Shown here piece after piece: positions 30,896 to 37,156 of a stretch of 37,207 bases of DNA (position 1 is its first letter; every line of letters starts with the position of its first letter). Made by a program: the position numbers and the translations under genes. Source of the stretch: Cohnella sp. OV330 (GTDB lineage: Bacteria > Bacillota > Bacilli > Paenibacillales > Paenibacillaceae); the NCBI RefSeq assembly GCF_900112065.1, contig NZ_FOKE01000022.1:1-37207 (forward strand). Reading direction: 5' to 3'. Below the pieces are notes generated by a model that worked only from the letters and a program-made list of their open reading frames with translations, did not search any database and was not told where the DNA came from.

Positions 30896-31207
30896 TCAAA
30901 GCGATATCCTGGCCAGCAAATTGGCAACGACCTTTGCATGCGGCGCCAGGTATCGACGCTTCACATCCTCGAACTCTTCATGCGAATCGTATGCGCAGCG
31001 CTCGTCCAGCATCGCCGTGAACTTGTAGCCGGTCGTCGAATACTTCAACATCACGCCTGCGCTTCGGATCACCCAAAAGAACTTGAGTAGCTCGAAGCCT
31101 AAGTGCTTGTCCGCCATCCCATGCGTCTGGCGGAACAGATCGTCCCACAACATGGAATCCAACAAGTCGGGGCGCGGATCTTCAAGCAGGAAGGTTAAGT
31201 CCTCCAT
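30896..31207 (-). CDS. Hypothetical early protein
   Basis: A 103-residue helical, acidic-to-neutral protein (LLEDPRPDLLDSMLWDDLFR, LGFELLKFFWVIRSAGVML, DVKRRYLAPHAKVVANLLAR). It has no motif I recognise. It follows the replication initiator directly, the place where many related phages have a helicase loader, but no Walker A motif is present, so it is not one. GGAGCTGAGAGAC precedes the ATG. Confidence 0.78.
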   Translation of the reverse strand: MEDLTFLLEDPRPDLLDSMLWDDLFRQTHGMADKHLGFELLKFFWVIRSAGVMLKYSTTGYKFTAMLDERCAYDSHEEFEDVKRRYLAPHAKVVANLLARISL

Positions 31208-31212
31208 GTCTC

Positions 31213-32058
31213 TCAGCTCCGATCCAAGTTTTGGGCCAATTCTCGCAGCTTCTTGCGTTCATCGTCGGATAGCTGCTTCGGCGGCGCTTCCGTCTTCACG
31301 ACGTCAAGCTTGGGCTTCGATGGACCCGATCTGCCGGCAGACCATCCGCGATCGCCTGTTCTACGGCTACCGCTCGACGGCGCGCTGCCCGGCTCGGGTA
31401 TCTGAAAAACGTCAGAAGCCTTGGTGAAACCCTGGGCGATCCAAGTATTAAGCGTCCGCTTGGCGTAGTTTACAGACTTTCCCTCACCGACCTTCAACGC
31501 TCTTTCGATCAAGTCGGGCGCGACGACGCCAATGTACGAGAGAATGTCGTGTAACCCCATAACGCCGCCTTGGATCTTCATTTCGTTGAACAATGTCGTC
31601 AGACGATCCTTAATTCTTTCTTTCTCTTCAGGTCTTAAAGCTTTAAGGTCAAGATCTTTAAGATCTAAATCATTAATTAATGCCGCACCTTTTACCTCAA
31701 TGTTTACCGCATGTTTTACCTCACGGTTTACCTCACGTTTCACCTCATGATCTACCTCAATATTTGAGGTAGAATGTGCGGTAAATGGAATAATCCGATA
31801 CTTGCCTGCCTTCTGCTTGCCCTGGGAACGGTACTCGATCCGCCCGCGCTGCTGAAGAATGTTTCGATGCTTGCTCAAGGTGTTCTCTGTAACGCCAACC
31901 TTTGCCATTAATAGGGGATTGATCACGAGGAACCACTCTGGCCATCCGCTCTTTTTTGCAAGTGCCATTAAATGCACCCACAAGGTCTGTGCTGATGCGT
32001 CCAACGGATTCGTTTCCAACCAATCGTGGAAGGCGTTGAGTTCTTGTTCAAAGTTCAT
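31213..32058 (-). CDS. Phage replication initiator (DnaD-like replisome organiser)
   Basis: A 281-residue initiator. The N-terminal part (FHDWLETNPLDASAQTLWVHLMALA, then NPLLMAKVGVTENTLSKHRNILQQRGRIEYR) is the winged-helix region typical of phage replisome organisers. Residues about 93-120 are a tetrapeptide repeat (HEVK-REVN-REVK-HAVN-IEVK). A helical DnaD-like C-terminal part follows (DILSYIGVVAPDLIERAL, SVNYAKRTLNTWIAQGF), then a disordered Ser/Gly/Pro/Lys tail. The DNA that encodes the repeats is a 12-bp iteron array, so the gene probably contains its own origin. AAGGGGGTGATC precedes the start. No separate helicase loader is visible nearby. Confidence 0.9.
   Translation of the reverse strand: MNFEQELNAFHDWLETNPLDASAQTLWVHLMALAKKSGWPEWFLVINPLLMAKVGVTENTLSKHRNILQQRGRIEYRSQGKQKAGKYRIIPFTAHSTSNIEVDHEVKREVNREVKHAVNIEVKGAALINDLDLKDLDLKALRPEEKERIKDRLTTLFNEMKIQGGVMGLHDILSYIGVVAPDLIERALKVGEGKSVNYAKRTLNTWIAQGFTKASDVFQIPEPGSAPSSGSRRTGDRGWSAGRSGPSKPKLDVVKTEAPPKQLSDDERKKLRELAQNLDRS
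31636..31785. other. Candidate phage replication origin: iterons plus AT-rich region
   Basis: On the plus strand, TTTACCTCA-type 9-mers start at 31691, 31703, 31715, 31727, 31739 and 31751, exactly 12 bp apart. Two inverted copies start at 31765 (TGAGGTAGA) and 31777 (TGCGGTAAA), again 12 bp apart, and TACCTCAA-TAT-TTGAGGTA forms a palindrome between the two orientations. An AT-rich block with AGATCTTTAAGATCT and ATTAATTAA (31636-31683) adjoins and could be the unwinding element. Origins inside the initiator gene are known in other Gram-positive phages. Confidence 0.82.
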
Positions 32059-32113
32059 TGCAGGCTGATCACCCCCTTGCTGCCCTTGAAGAGGGCGACG
32101 CCCTCAGCGATGA

Positions 32114-32782
32114 TTAATCGTAGTCGTAGTACGTATCGATTCTGTTTTCATCGATGATCAAACGGCTTCCATGCGCGTAAATCTTGAATAGGTCATTTCC
32201 GATCCCATGAAGACCCCACATGATCGTTTTCGTCTTAATTTCCTCGTCGCCGATCCGCAATGCCGACAGCGTTCCATCTTCGCGAACGAGAACCTTATAA
32301 TCGCATTCATATTTGTCCTTGCCTGGCTCCGGATCGAAATGAATCCAAGTAGAAGAATAGCTCGTACCATCGTTGTGATAAGAGAAGTTTTCGCCGTCGT
32401 GTTCACGATCTTCGTTCGCGTCTGCCTTCCATTTGTTGATGAGTTCGGACAACTTGTATTCCGGCTTAACGTCAGCTAGCAAGCGATCCATTTCTTCTTT
32501 GATCCGTTCGGTACCTTGGATGTGTGTAACCTGATCGAGCTTTTCTTTAACTGCCTTGAGAACGAGGGTGTTATACGAGGGGATACCGAGCTTGTCCAGG
32601 TTAACGGCAAAGAGCTCCTTCAGCTGTGTTTTGAGAGACTTGGCGAAGTCGCTGTAAGAACCGAGGACATCGCTCACGGTGGATTCCACCGTCTTCTCGA
32701 CATGCTTGCGGACGATCTGCGCGAATGTTCCGTCATTGTGGATCTGCTCGAGAGCAGCGTTTGCCAATTTGTTAAGATCCAT
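32114..32782 (-). CDS. Hypothetical early phage protein
   Basis: A 222-residue protein. The N-terminal half is helical (ALEQIHNDGTFAQIVRKHVEKTVESTV, then DFAKSLKTQLKELFAVNLDKLG); the C-terminal part (about 125-222) is strand-rich with many Tyr/Asp (SYHNDGTSYSSTWIHFD, CDYKVLVREDGTLSALRIG, KIYAHGSRLIID). Proteins of this design are frequent early genes in Bacillus and Paenibacillus phages, without known function. ATG 32782 after GGGAGGACTATATTC is preferred over a longer reading that lacks a ribosome site. Confidence 0.82.
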   Translation of the reverse strand: MDLNKLANAALEQIHNDGTFAQIVRKHVEKTVESTVSDVLGSYSDFAKSLKTQLKELFAVNLDKLGIPSYNTLVLKAVKEKLDQVTHIQGTERIKEEMDRLLADVKPEYKLSELINKWKADANEDREHDGENFSYHNDGTSYSSTWIHFDPEPGKDKYECDYKVLVREDGTLSALRIGDEEIKTKTIMWGLHGIGNDLFKIYAHGSRLIIDENRIDTYYDYD

Positions 32783-32811
32783 GAATATAGTCCTCCCGAC
32801 CGCCAATATGG

Positions 32812-32876
32812 TATAATGACGGTGTCATGTATTTTTTGAAGCGACTCTCCGGGGCCTAAGCCGAAGGGTCTTTTTT
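32812..32876 (+). ncRNA. Short opposing transcript B (promoter-terminator unit)
   Basis: Plus strand: extended -10 TG-G-TATAAT (TATAAT 32812-32817), about 25 bases, then a hairpin at 32843-32870 and six T (32871-32876), which touch the stop codon of the gene at 32875-33060. Expected RNA is about 53 bases. The -10 lies 30 bases from the start of the leftward gene at 32782. Same layout as units A and C. Confidence 0.58.
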
Positions 32877-33060
32877 ATGCAGCGTCTTGGTGGACGCTGT
32901 CAAGCTCCTGCAGGTCTTGTTTGTGCTCCGCGATAGAGCTGGACAGCCAATCAATCGCGGCGTCGCGCAGATCCGGGTCGGCGGTCGGCTCCTTTGAAAG
33001 TCGATGACGCATGACGACAAGCTCGCCGATCCGCAGCAAAAGCTCGGTTCGCTTCGACAT
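32875..33060 (-). CDS. Hypothetical small helical protein
   Basis: A 61-residue helical protein (RTELLLRIGELVVMRHRLSK, AAIDWLSSSIAEHKQDLQEL) that looks like a helical hairpin. GGGGGGAGAGATAGCC upstream is a strong ribosome site, and the gene is closely spaced after the XRE regulator. No function is recognised. Confidence 0.72.
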   Translation of the reverse strand: MSKRTELLLRIGELVVMRHRLSKEPTADPDLRDAAIDWLSSSIAEHKQDLQELDSVHQDAA

Positions 33061-33063
33061 TGG

Positions 33064-33561
33064 CTATCTCTCCCCCCGTTTAACTTGCTGTTCATGCTCG
33101 GTTGCGAGCTCGTCCCGATCGAGACCGAACTCCTCCTCTAAAACGCCCTGAAGCACGGCGGCGTGTTCCATAACATCGCGGATTTCATGCCAAACGCGTT
33201 CAGCGCTTTCCTTACGTTTTTGTTTATCGATATGCTTGGCCAAACTAAGACCTCCTAACGCTTCCTCGAGGTCGTCGACTTCCTTCAACATTTGTTCTTT
33301 GAGCGCGGCTGGATGAAGATCCAGAGTTGGCACATCGCCAAGCAAATTGCTGAAATAGCCATTCGTCCGTTCGTCAGCGATTTCAAGAGCCAGCTTCCAA
33401 CTATGCCGGGCCATAGAAGCTTCGTACACGGCCGGAAGCTCACGCTCCCCGTTCTCTATCTTCGAAAGCGTTGTGCGATCAATCTGTACATGCTGCGCAT
33501 ATGCTTGTTGAGTCAGTTGGCGTCCAACGCGATCGGCCCGAATTGCATCTCCGATCGACAA
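33064..33561 (-). CDS. XRE-family DNA-binding protein with helical C-terminus
   Basis: A 165-residue regulator. The N-terminal HTH (IGDAIRADRVGRQLTQQAYAQHVQIDRTTLSKIENGERELP, about 2-43) is a standard XRE domain with the S-K-I-E-N-G-E-R end. The C-terminal part is helical and charged and ends in VWHEIRDVMEHAAVLQGV. It starts at TTG 33561, nine bases after GGAGG; an upstream GTG frame lacks a ribosome site. It may tune early genes together with the Cro-like protein. Targets are not evident. Confidence 0.85.
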   Translation of the reverse strand: MSIGDAIRADRVGRQLTQQAYAQHVQIDRTTLSKIENGERELPAVYEASMARHSWKLALEIADERTNGYFSNLLGDVPTLDLHPAALKEQMLKEVDDLEEALGGLSLAKHIDKQKRKESAERVWHEIRDVMEHAAVLQGVLEEEFGLDRDELATEHEQQVKRGER

Positions 33562-33607
33562 ATGCTCCGACCTCCAATATTTGAGGCAAATTGCCACATA
33601 AACGGAA

Positions 33608-33687
33608 TTGAATTGTGGCGAGCCTTGGAATTAGAATAAGTTCATACCCCGCCTGACTTGCCCGCCGATCCGGTGGGCTCTCTTTTT
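33608..33687 (+). ncRNA. Short opposing transcript C (promoter-terminator unit)
   Basis: Plus strand: -35 TTGAAT (33608-33613), 18-bp spacer, -10 TAGAAT (33632-33637), then a hairpin GCCCGCC/GGTGGGC (33660-33678) and TCTCTTTTT, which reaches the stop codon of the leftward gene at 33686. Expected RNA is about 45 bases. It occupies the gap upstream of the XRE gene, as units A and B do for their neighbours. Confidence 0.5.
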
Positions 33688-34039
33688 AGAAAGGGGATTG
33701 TTCATAAGCGTCTCGAGCCTCGCCGATCGTCTTGAAGTCGTACATACCATGAATGGCCCGAGTCAAATTGCGAATCTGTTCGTGACTGAGGCCGATCTTC
33801 TCAGCGGCTAGGATCGCGTAACCGAGGCAAGCGTTATTGGACCACTCGGCGGACTGGAAGGTTTCTCCCGTTTTGATGCCGTGGCGATATGCGGAGGCTG
33901 CGAGTTGGCCGACGAAGTCGATCATGGCGATCTGTTCTCCAGGGATACCGTCCGGGAAGAACTTGCTTTGAAAGTCATGGCGAGCTTGCAAGTCAACAGA
34001 TACGCTGTCAATACGGGTTGTCTTCATGATGTAAGTCAT
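33686..34039 (-). CDS. Hypothetical early protein
   Basis: A 117-residue protein with a short basic/strand N-terminus (TTRIDSVSVDLQARHDF) and a helical body (IAMIDFVGQLAASAYRHGIK, CLGYAILAAEKIGLSHEQIRNLTRAIHG). No recognised domain. GGAGGAATTGCCCA precedes the ATG, and the start overlaps the stop of the excisionase-like gene. It is in the early operon just after the switch. Confidence 0.78.
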   Translation of the reverse strand: MTYIMKTTRIDSVSVDLQARHDFQSKFFPDGIPGEQIAMIDFVGQLAASAYRHGIKTGETFQSAEWSNNACLGYAILAAEKIGLSHEQIRNLTRAIHGMYDFKTIGEARDAYEQSPF

Positions 34040-34251
34040 TGGGCAATTCCTCCTTTGTTTTTGCGGAGCCAGTCAAGGGCGTCGGTCCAGATGATGCGCG
34101 CTCCGCGGCCTCCGAGATTGAGCACCGGAAAGCCCGGTTCGGAAGCGAGGTCGTAAGCGGAGCGCCTTCGAATTTTGAGGCGCTTGGACAATTCAACAAT
34201 TGTGATGACTTCAGGGGATGGAATGGAAACTGGGGGCTCTTGCGTACTCAC
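34036..34251 (-). CDS. Excisionase/MerR-type small DNA-binding protein
   Basis: A 71-residue winged-HTH protein: ITIVELSKRLKIRRRSAYDLASEPGFPVLNLGGR at about 16-49 in two parts, followed by the wing and IIWTDALDWLRKN. This is the shape of excisionase/AlpA-type proteins, which bend att DNA for excision or act as regulators. It starts at GTG 34251 after AAGGAGG. As second gene of the lytic operon it would be made on induction, which suits an excisionase for the integrase at the other end of the switch. Confidence 0.85.
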   Translation of the reverse strand: MSTQEPPVSIPSPEVITIVELSKRLKIRRRSAYDLASEPGFPVLNLGGRGARIIWTDALDWLRKNKGGIAQ

Positions 34252-34263
34252 ATCTACTCCTCC

Positions 34264-34491
34264 TTATGCGGTGTGATTCGCATTAACTTCGCGTATCGCG
34301 TAGCGACTGGGCAAAAAAATTTCATCTTTGCTTTTTTTATATACCTTCGCTATTGCTTCTGCTCGTTCCGGACTGACATGACGTTTGCCGTTCTCAATCT
34401 CGGAAAGATAGCCTTGAGGAATGCCGATTTCTTTTGCGGCTTCCACGATTGTTAGTCCTGCATTTAATCTCGCGTCACGTAATGCGCTCAT
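34264..34491 (-). CDS. Cro-like XRE repressor, first gene of the lytic operon
   Basis: A 75-residue XRE HTH protein: LRDARLNAGLTIVEAAKEIGIPQGYLSEIENGKRHVSPERAEAIAKVY over about 4-51. It is divergent from the CI-like repressor and transcribed from the strong promoter PR, so it takes the Cro place. GGGAGGTGGGAA precedes the ATG. Its C-terminal codons contain a fifth operator copy (34286-34304), an unusual place. Confidence 0.9.
   Translation of the reverse strand: MSALRDARLNAGLTIVEAAKEIGIPQGYLSEIENGKRHVSPERAEAIAKVYKKSKDEIFLPSRYAIREVNANHTA
34286..34304. promoter_or_regulatory. Operator O5 inside the cro coding sequence
   Basis: ACTTCGCG-TAT-CGCGTAGC, a 19-bp palindrome of the same type as the four operators in the divergent promoter region, 221 bp from O1. 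The position inside a coding sequence suggests a roadblock or a DNA-loop partner. Confidence 0.75.
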
Positions 34492-34534
34492 TTCCCACCT
34501 CCCATAACTTCGCGATACGCGATGTCATGAGATG

Positions 34535-34563
34535 AATATACTACGCATAATGCGATGTGTCAA
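34535..34563 (-). promoter_or_regulatory. Promoter PR for the lytic operon
   Basis: Minus strand: perfect -35 TTGACA (34558-34563), 17-bp spacer, -10 TATATT (34535-34540), 44 bases before the cro ATG. O2 lies between the boxes, so bound repressor would block it. Confidence 0.92.
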
Positions 34564-34569
34564 CGCATA

Positions 34570-34597
34570 TTGCGAAGTTTTCTATTTTAATTATCAT
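34570..34597 (+). promoter_or_regulatory. Promoter PRM for the repressor
   Basis: Plus strand: -35 TTGCGA (34570-34575), 16-bp spacer, -10 TATCAT (34592-34597), giving a leader long enough to include the ribosome site AGGGAGG. A second TATAAT at 34616-34621 has no good -35 and would start RNA inside the ribosome site. O3 and O4 overlap this region. Confidence 0.65.
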
Positions 34598-34641
34598 TGT
34601 TCGCATTTCGCGAAGTATAATCAAGGGAGGTGGTGATTAGT

Positions 34642-35001
34642 TTGTTTCCGAAAAGACTACGGGAACTGAGGAAAAGACAAGGACTAACTGCAAAAGAATT
34701 TGGTTCGCGCTTTTCATTGGCTGAATCGACCATCTCGGGATATGAAACTGGCGCAAGAAAGCCTGACCTAGAATTGATTGAAAAATTTGCCGACTATTTC
34801 GAGGTTTCGGTTGACTACCTACTAGGACGTTCCAATTCTTATATAGATCAACCAGGGTACTCCAATGATAAGAATGTAAGCAACGAACCTGAAGTGCAGT
34901 TTATAATGAGGGCAAAGCAAGAAATGTCCCCAAAGGCATATGCTAAGTTTTTAAAGTTGGTCGAACAGGCCAAAGAAGCATTCGATGATGAAGAAGACTA
35001 A
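34642..35001 (+). CDS. CI-like XRE repressor (ImmR type)
   Basis: A 119-residue lysogeny repressor. The HTH is RLRELRKRQGLTAKEFGSRFSLAESTISGYETGARKPDLELI, about 4-46, followed by a helical linker with VDYLLGRSN and an acidic C-terminus (KFLKLVEQAKEAFDDEED). There is no S24 peptidase domain, so RecA cannot trigger self-cleavage; inactivation probably depends on the ImmA-like protease 14 bases downstream, as in ICEBs1 and phi105. The start is set at TTG 34642, correctly spaced from AGGGAGG; GTG 34630 lies within the ribosome site. It should bind O1-O5. Confidence 0.9.
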   Translation: MFPKRLRELRKRQGLTAKEFGSRFSLAESTISGYETGARKPDLELIEKFADYFEVSVDYLLGRSNSYIDQPGYSNDKNVSNEPEVQFIMRAKQEMSPKAYAKFLKLVEQAKEAFDDEED

Positions 35002-35015
35002 CTGGAGCGATCGAG

Positions 35016-35819
35016 ATGATTCCTTTTCCAAGACTTCTACACCCTCGCTTCACTCTAGCCGCACGATCTGCACAGGCTGTCCTGCGTGAACTCGGTAATC
35101 CGGAGCCGCCAATTAATATAGAGCCTTATCTTAAAAAAATGAAATGGCGATTGAAGTACGAGGAACTCCACGGTCCGGATGGGTATATGATCAAACTGGT
35201 GAAAGGCGGAAAGGTGCGCTACACCATCTATCTAGCCACCGATTCCGATCCAGATTCCCCGTATGACGTGGAGACAATACAGAAGAGGCAATTTTTCACC
35301 GCTGTGCATGAACTTGGTCATATCCTGCTGCATGGAAACTTTCTGTTGAACAGTCATGAAAGCATGAATGCCATCCCCGAGGAACTGGCCGGCATATTGG
35401 AAGTCGAGGCGCATTGGTTCGCGAGCAAGCTATTGATGCCGAACTATGTATTCCGCCAACCATCGGACCTTATTCCCGAGATCCTCGCCAAAAAATGCGG
35501 CGTCAATATAACGCCTGCGATTAAGCGATTATCCAAACTGGATAACAACATACGCGAAAGCCTGACCACGAGCTTTCGTCTCGATAAGTACGAGAAGCTG
35601 CCCACCTGGATTGACGATCCGCACAGCATTTATTGCGCGTCGCTTAAGTGGGACTCCATTCACCAGGCCTTAAATGCCAGCAAGCGACGCCGTTATATCT
35701 GCCCGAAGTGCGGATTATTCCACGGCGATCATAACATATGGGGACCTTATTGCATTGAATGCGAAGAGCCGGTCAGACTGGTAAAGTTCCCGCAAGAGCG
35801 TTATTATTTTTTTACATAA
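35016..35819 (+). CDS. ImmA/IrrE-family metallopeptidase (anti-repressor)
   Basis: A 267-residue zinc protease. The catalytic HEXXH is HELGH at 98-102 (FTAVHELGHILLHGN), and the third ligand is probably Glu131 in EVEAHWFASKLLMP, the ImmA pattern. The C-terminus has an extra four-Cys zinc ribbon (YICPKCG ... PYCIECEEP, about 229-254). In ICEBs1, ImmA cleaves the ImmR repressor after DNA damage or cell signals; adjacency to the CI-like gene in one operon supports the same here. TGGAGCGATCGAG precedes the ATG. Confidence 0.93.
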   Translation: MIPFPRLLHPRFTLAARSAQAVLRELGNPEPPINIEPYLKKMKWRLKYEELHGPDGYMIKLVKGGKVRYTIYLATDSDPDSPYDVETIQKRQFFTAVHELGHILLHGNFLLNSHESMNAIPEELAGILEVEAHWFASKLLMPNYVFRQPSDLIPEILAKKCGVNITPAIKRLSKLDNNIRESLTTSFRLDKYEKLPTWIDDPHSIYCASLKWDSIHQALNASKRRRYICPKCGLFHGDHNIWGPYCIECEEPVRLVKFPQERYYFFT

Positions 35820-35823
35820 ATAC

Positions 35824-35837
35824 CGAACATACGTTCC
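35824..35837 (+). promoter_or_regulatory. LexA (SOS) box upstream of the integrase
   Basis: CGAACATACGTTCC matches the Bacillus-type consensus CGAAC-RNRY-GTTYC at every position. It lies five bases after the ImmA stop and 17 bases before the integrase ATG, next to a TACATAAAT stretch that may serve as -10. This suggests that integrase is LexA-repressed. Confidence 0.82.
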
Positions 35838-35854
35838 TTTTGGAGGTCGATCAT

Positions 35855-37087
35855 ATGCGAGGCACCGTTACGAAGAAGGGAAAAAAATACTATATCGTCT
35901 TCACGGTTAAGGACGAAGACACTGGCAAGTGGAAGGCAAAATGGATGCCTGGAGGCTACGACTTAAAAAAAGACGCCCAGAAGGCCCTTCCTGACCTTCT
36001 GAGCGCGTTAATGAAGGGGACCTATGAGGAACCTGTTCGTTTAGATCGGAACGTTGAGGAGCTCATGACAGAGTTTTTAAAAGACAAGCGCAAGCAAGTG
36101 AAGCACGGAACGTGGTTGGCTTACGATTGGCTGGTCCGAAAGCATATCGTTCCGCACCTTGGCTCCATGAAGGTCCGGAAGCTTCATCCGGACGATCTAC
36201 ACGCCCTTTATCACAATACCCTGTATAAAGAGCTAGCGGCTGCATCGATTAAGAAGGCTAATGTAATTTTGAATGAAGCCCTGAAACGAGCGCCGGAATG
36301 GTCAATTGAAAAACGCGAAAAAGCTTCATTTTTGAAGCTGCCGCAGGGTAAAAAAAGCAAATTCAAGGTTTGGAACGAGAAGCAGCTGCGTCTCTTTATG
36401 AAAGCTGCGGAGTCTGATCAATATTCGATCGTGTTCGAGCTAGCTGCAAACACCGGCATGAGGCAAAGTGAAATTCTCGGCCTTCAATGGGACGATGTCG
36501 ATCTGGAGGGTCAAACGATTTCGGTTAGGCAGGCATACACGAAAGCCGAAGTCGGGCATGACATGGATGACACGAAGAACGATTCTAGCGAACGGTCGAT
36601 TGCACTGTTCCCGCAGACGGTGGCCTTACTTCGAAGGCACAGAGAAAAGCAAATTCAGGAGATGCAGGATAACCAGGCCTTCTATCAGGATCATGGCCTA
36701 GTGGTGCAAACAAGCGTCGGAACCCCTCTAGGGCCGCGCAACCTGGCGCGGAACTATTATGCCATACTCGACCGCATCGAGCGGAAGCAAACGGAGAGAA
36801 AAGAAGCTGGCCGGCCATTTATCGACTTCAAGCGTATTCGATTCCATGACATCCGCCATACGCATGCAACCATTTTGTTAAAGCGCGGCGTGCACCCTAA
36901 GATCGTGCAGGAAAGACTTGGCCACTCCAGCATAACCGTGACGCTCGACACCTATTCACATGTGCTCCCTAATCTTCAGGCGAGTGTTCTTAGAAGCCTC
37001 GGCCCTTCAATCTTGGGCGTATCTAAAAAGAAGTCACCGAAGGATGCAAAAAACAAAGACGAAAACCCCACCTTAGAAAAATCTTAG
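35855..37087 (+). CDS. int: Site-specific tyrosine integrase
   Basis: A 410-residue phage integrase. An N-terminal arm-binding-like domain (MRGTVTKKGKKYYIVF, about 1-55) precedes the SAM-like core-binding domain (about 65-165) and the catalytic domain with Arg203 (NTGMRQSEIL), His331 and Arg334 (HDIRHTH), His357 (LGHSS) and Tyr367 (LDTYSH). It inserts the phage into tRNA-Thr by recombination of the 51-bp core. ATG 35855 is preferred since GGAGG lies eight bases upstream; a longer reading starts inside the ImmA gene. Its end overlaps a TTAGAA repeat pair that may be its own arm site. Confidence 0.96.
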   Translation: MRGTVTKKGKKYYIVFTVKDEDTGKWKAKWMPGGYDLKKDAQKALPDLLSALMKGTYEEPVRLDRNVEELMTEFLKDKRKQVKHGTWLAYDWLVRKHIVPHLGSMKVRKLHPDDLHALYHNTLYKELAAASIKKANVILNEALKRAPEWSIEKREKASFLKLPQGKKSKFKVWNEKQLRLFMKAAESDQYSIVFELAANTGMRQSEILGLQWDDVDLEGQTISVRQAYTKAEVGHDMDDTKNDSSERSIALFPQTVALLRRHREKQIQEMQDNQAFYQDHGLVVQTSVGTPLGPRNLARNYYAILDRIERKQTERKEAGRPFIDFKRIRFHDIRHTHATILLKRGVHPKIVQERLGHSSITVTLDTYSHVLPNLQASVLRSLGPSILGVSKKKSPKDAKNKDENPTLEKS

Positions 37088-37093
37088 AAAAAC
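37070..37093. repeat. Right arm-type repeat pair
   Basis: ACC-TTAGAA-AAATC-TTAGAA-AAAC, with TTAGAA at 37073 and 37084. A close relative lies near attL (154-176; TTAGAA at 157 and 169). It overlaps the last codons of the integrase. Confidence 0.5.
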
Positions 37094-37112
37094 GATCTTC
37101 GGGCATGAAAAA

Positions 37113-37143
37113 GGCGCGGCCCCGAATCCCGGGAAGCCGCGCC
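37113..37143 (-). terminator. Terminator for tRNA-Thr (phage-supplied)
   Basis: Stem GGCGCGGC (37113-37120) with GCCGCGCC (37136-37143) and an inner CCCG-containing loop. On the minus strand it is followed by TTTTTC, 17-47 bases past the tRNA 3' end. The phage therefore brings not only the tRNA 3' end but also a terminator for it. In the plus direction, after integrase, the T-run is weak. Confidence 0.8.
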
Positions 37144-37156
37144 GTTACTGGATTGT

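Larger units (their letters stand above)
34507..34616. promoter_or_regulatory. Genetic switch: four 19-bp operators O1-O4
   Basis: Palindromes with arms like ACTTCGCR and a 3-base centre: O1 34507-34525 (ACTTCGCG-ATA-CGCGATGT), O2 34540-34558 (ACTACGCA-TAA-TGCGATGT), O3 34560-34578 (TCAACGCA-TAT-TGCGAAGT), O4 34598-34616 (TGTTCGCA-TTT-CGCGAAGT). Starts are 33, 20 and 38 bp apart. O2 fills the PR spacer, O3 covers the -35 boxes of both promoters, and O4 covers the repressor start region. Confidence 0.9.

Noticed and set aside
30896..31207. Helicase loader candidate after the initiator
   Set aside because: Position fits, but there is no Walker A or B motif and the protein is only 103 residues.
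35759..35854. N-terminal extension of the integrase by 32 codons
   Set aside because: It would start inside the ImmA gene and pass over the LexA box; GGAGG and correct spacing support ATG 35855.
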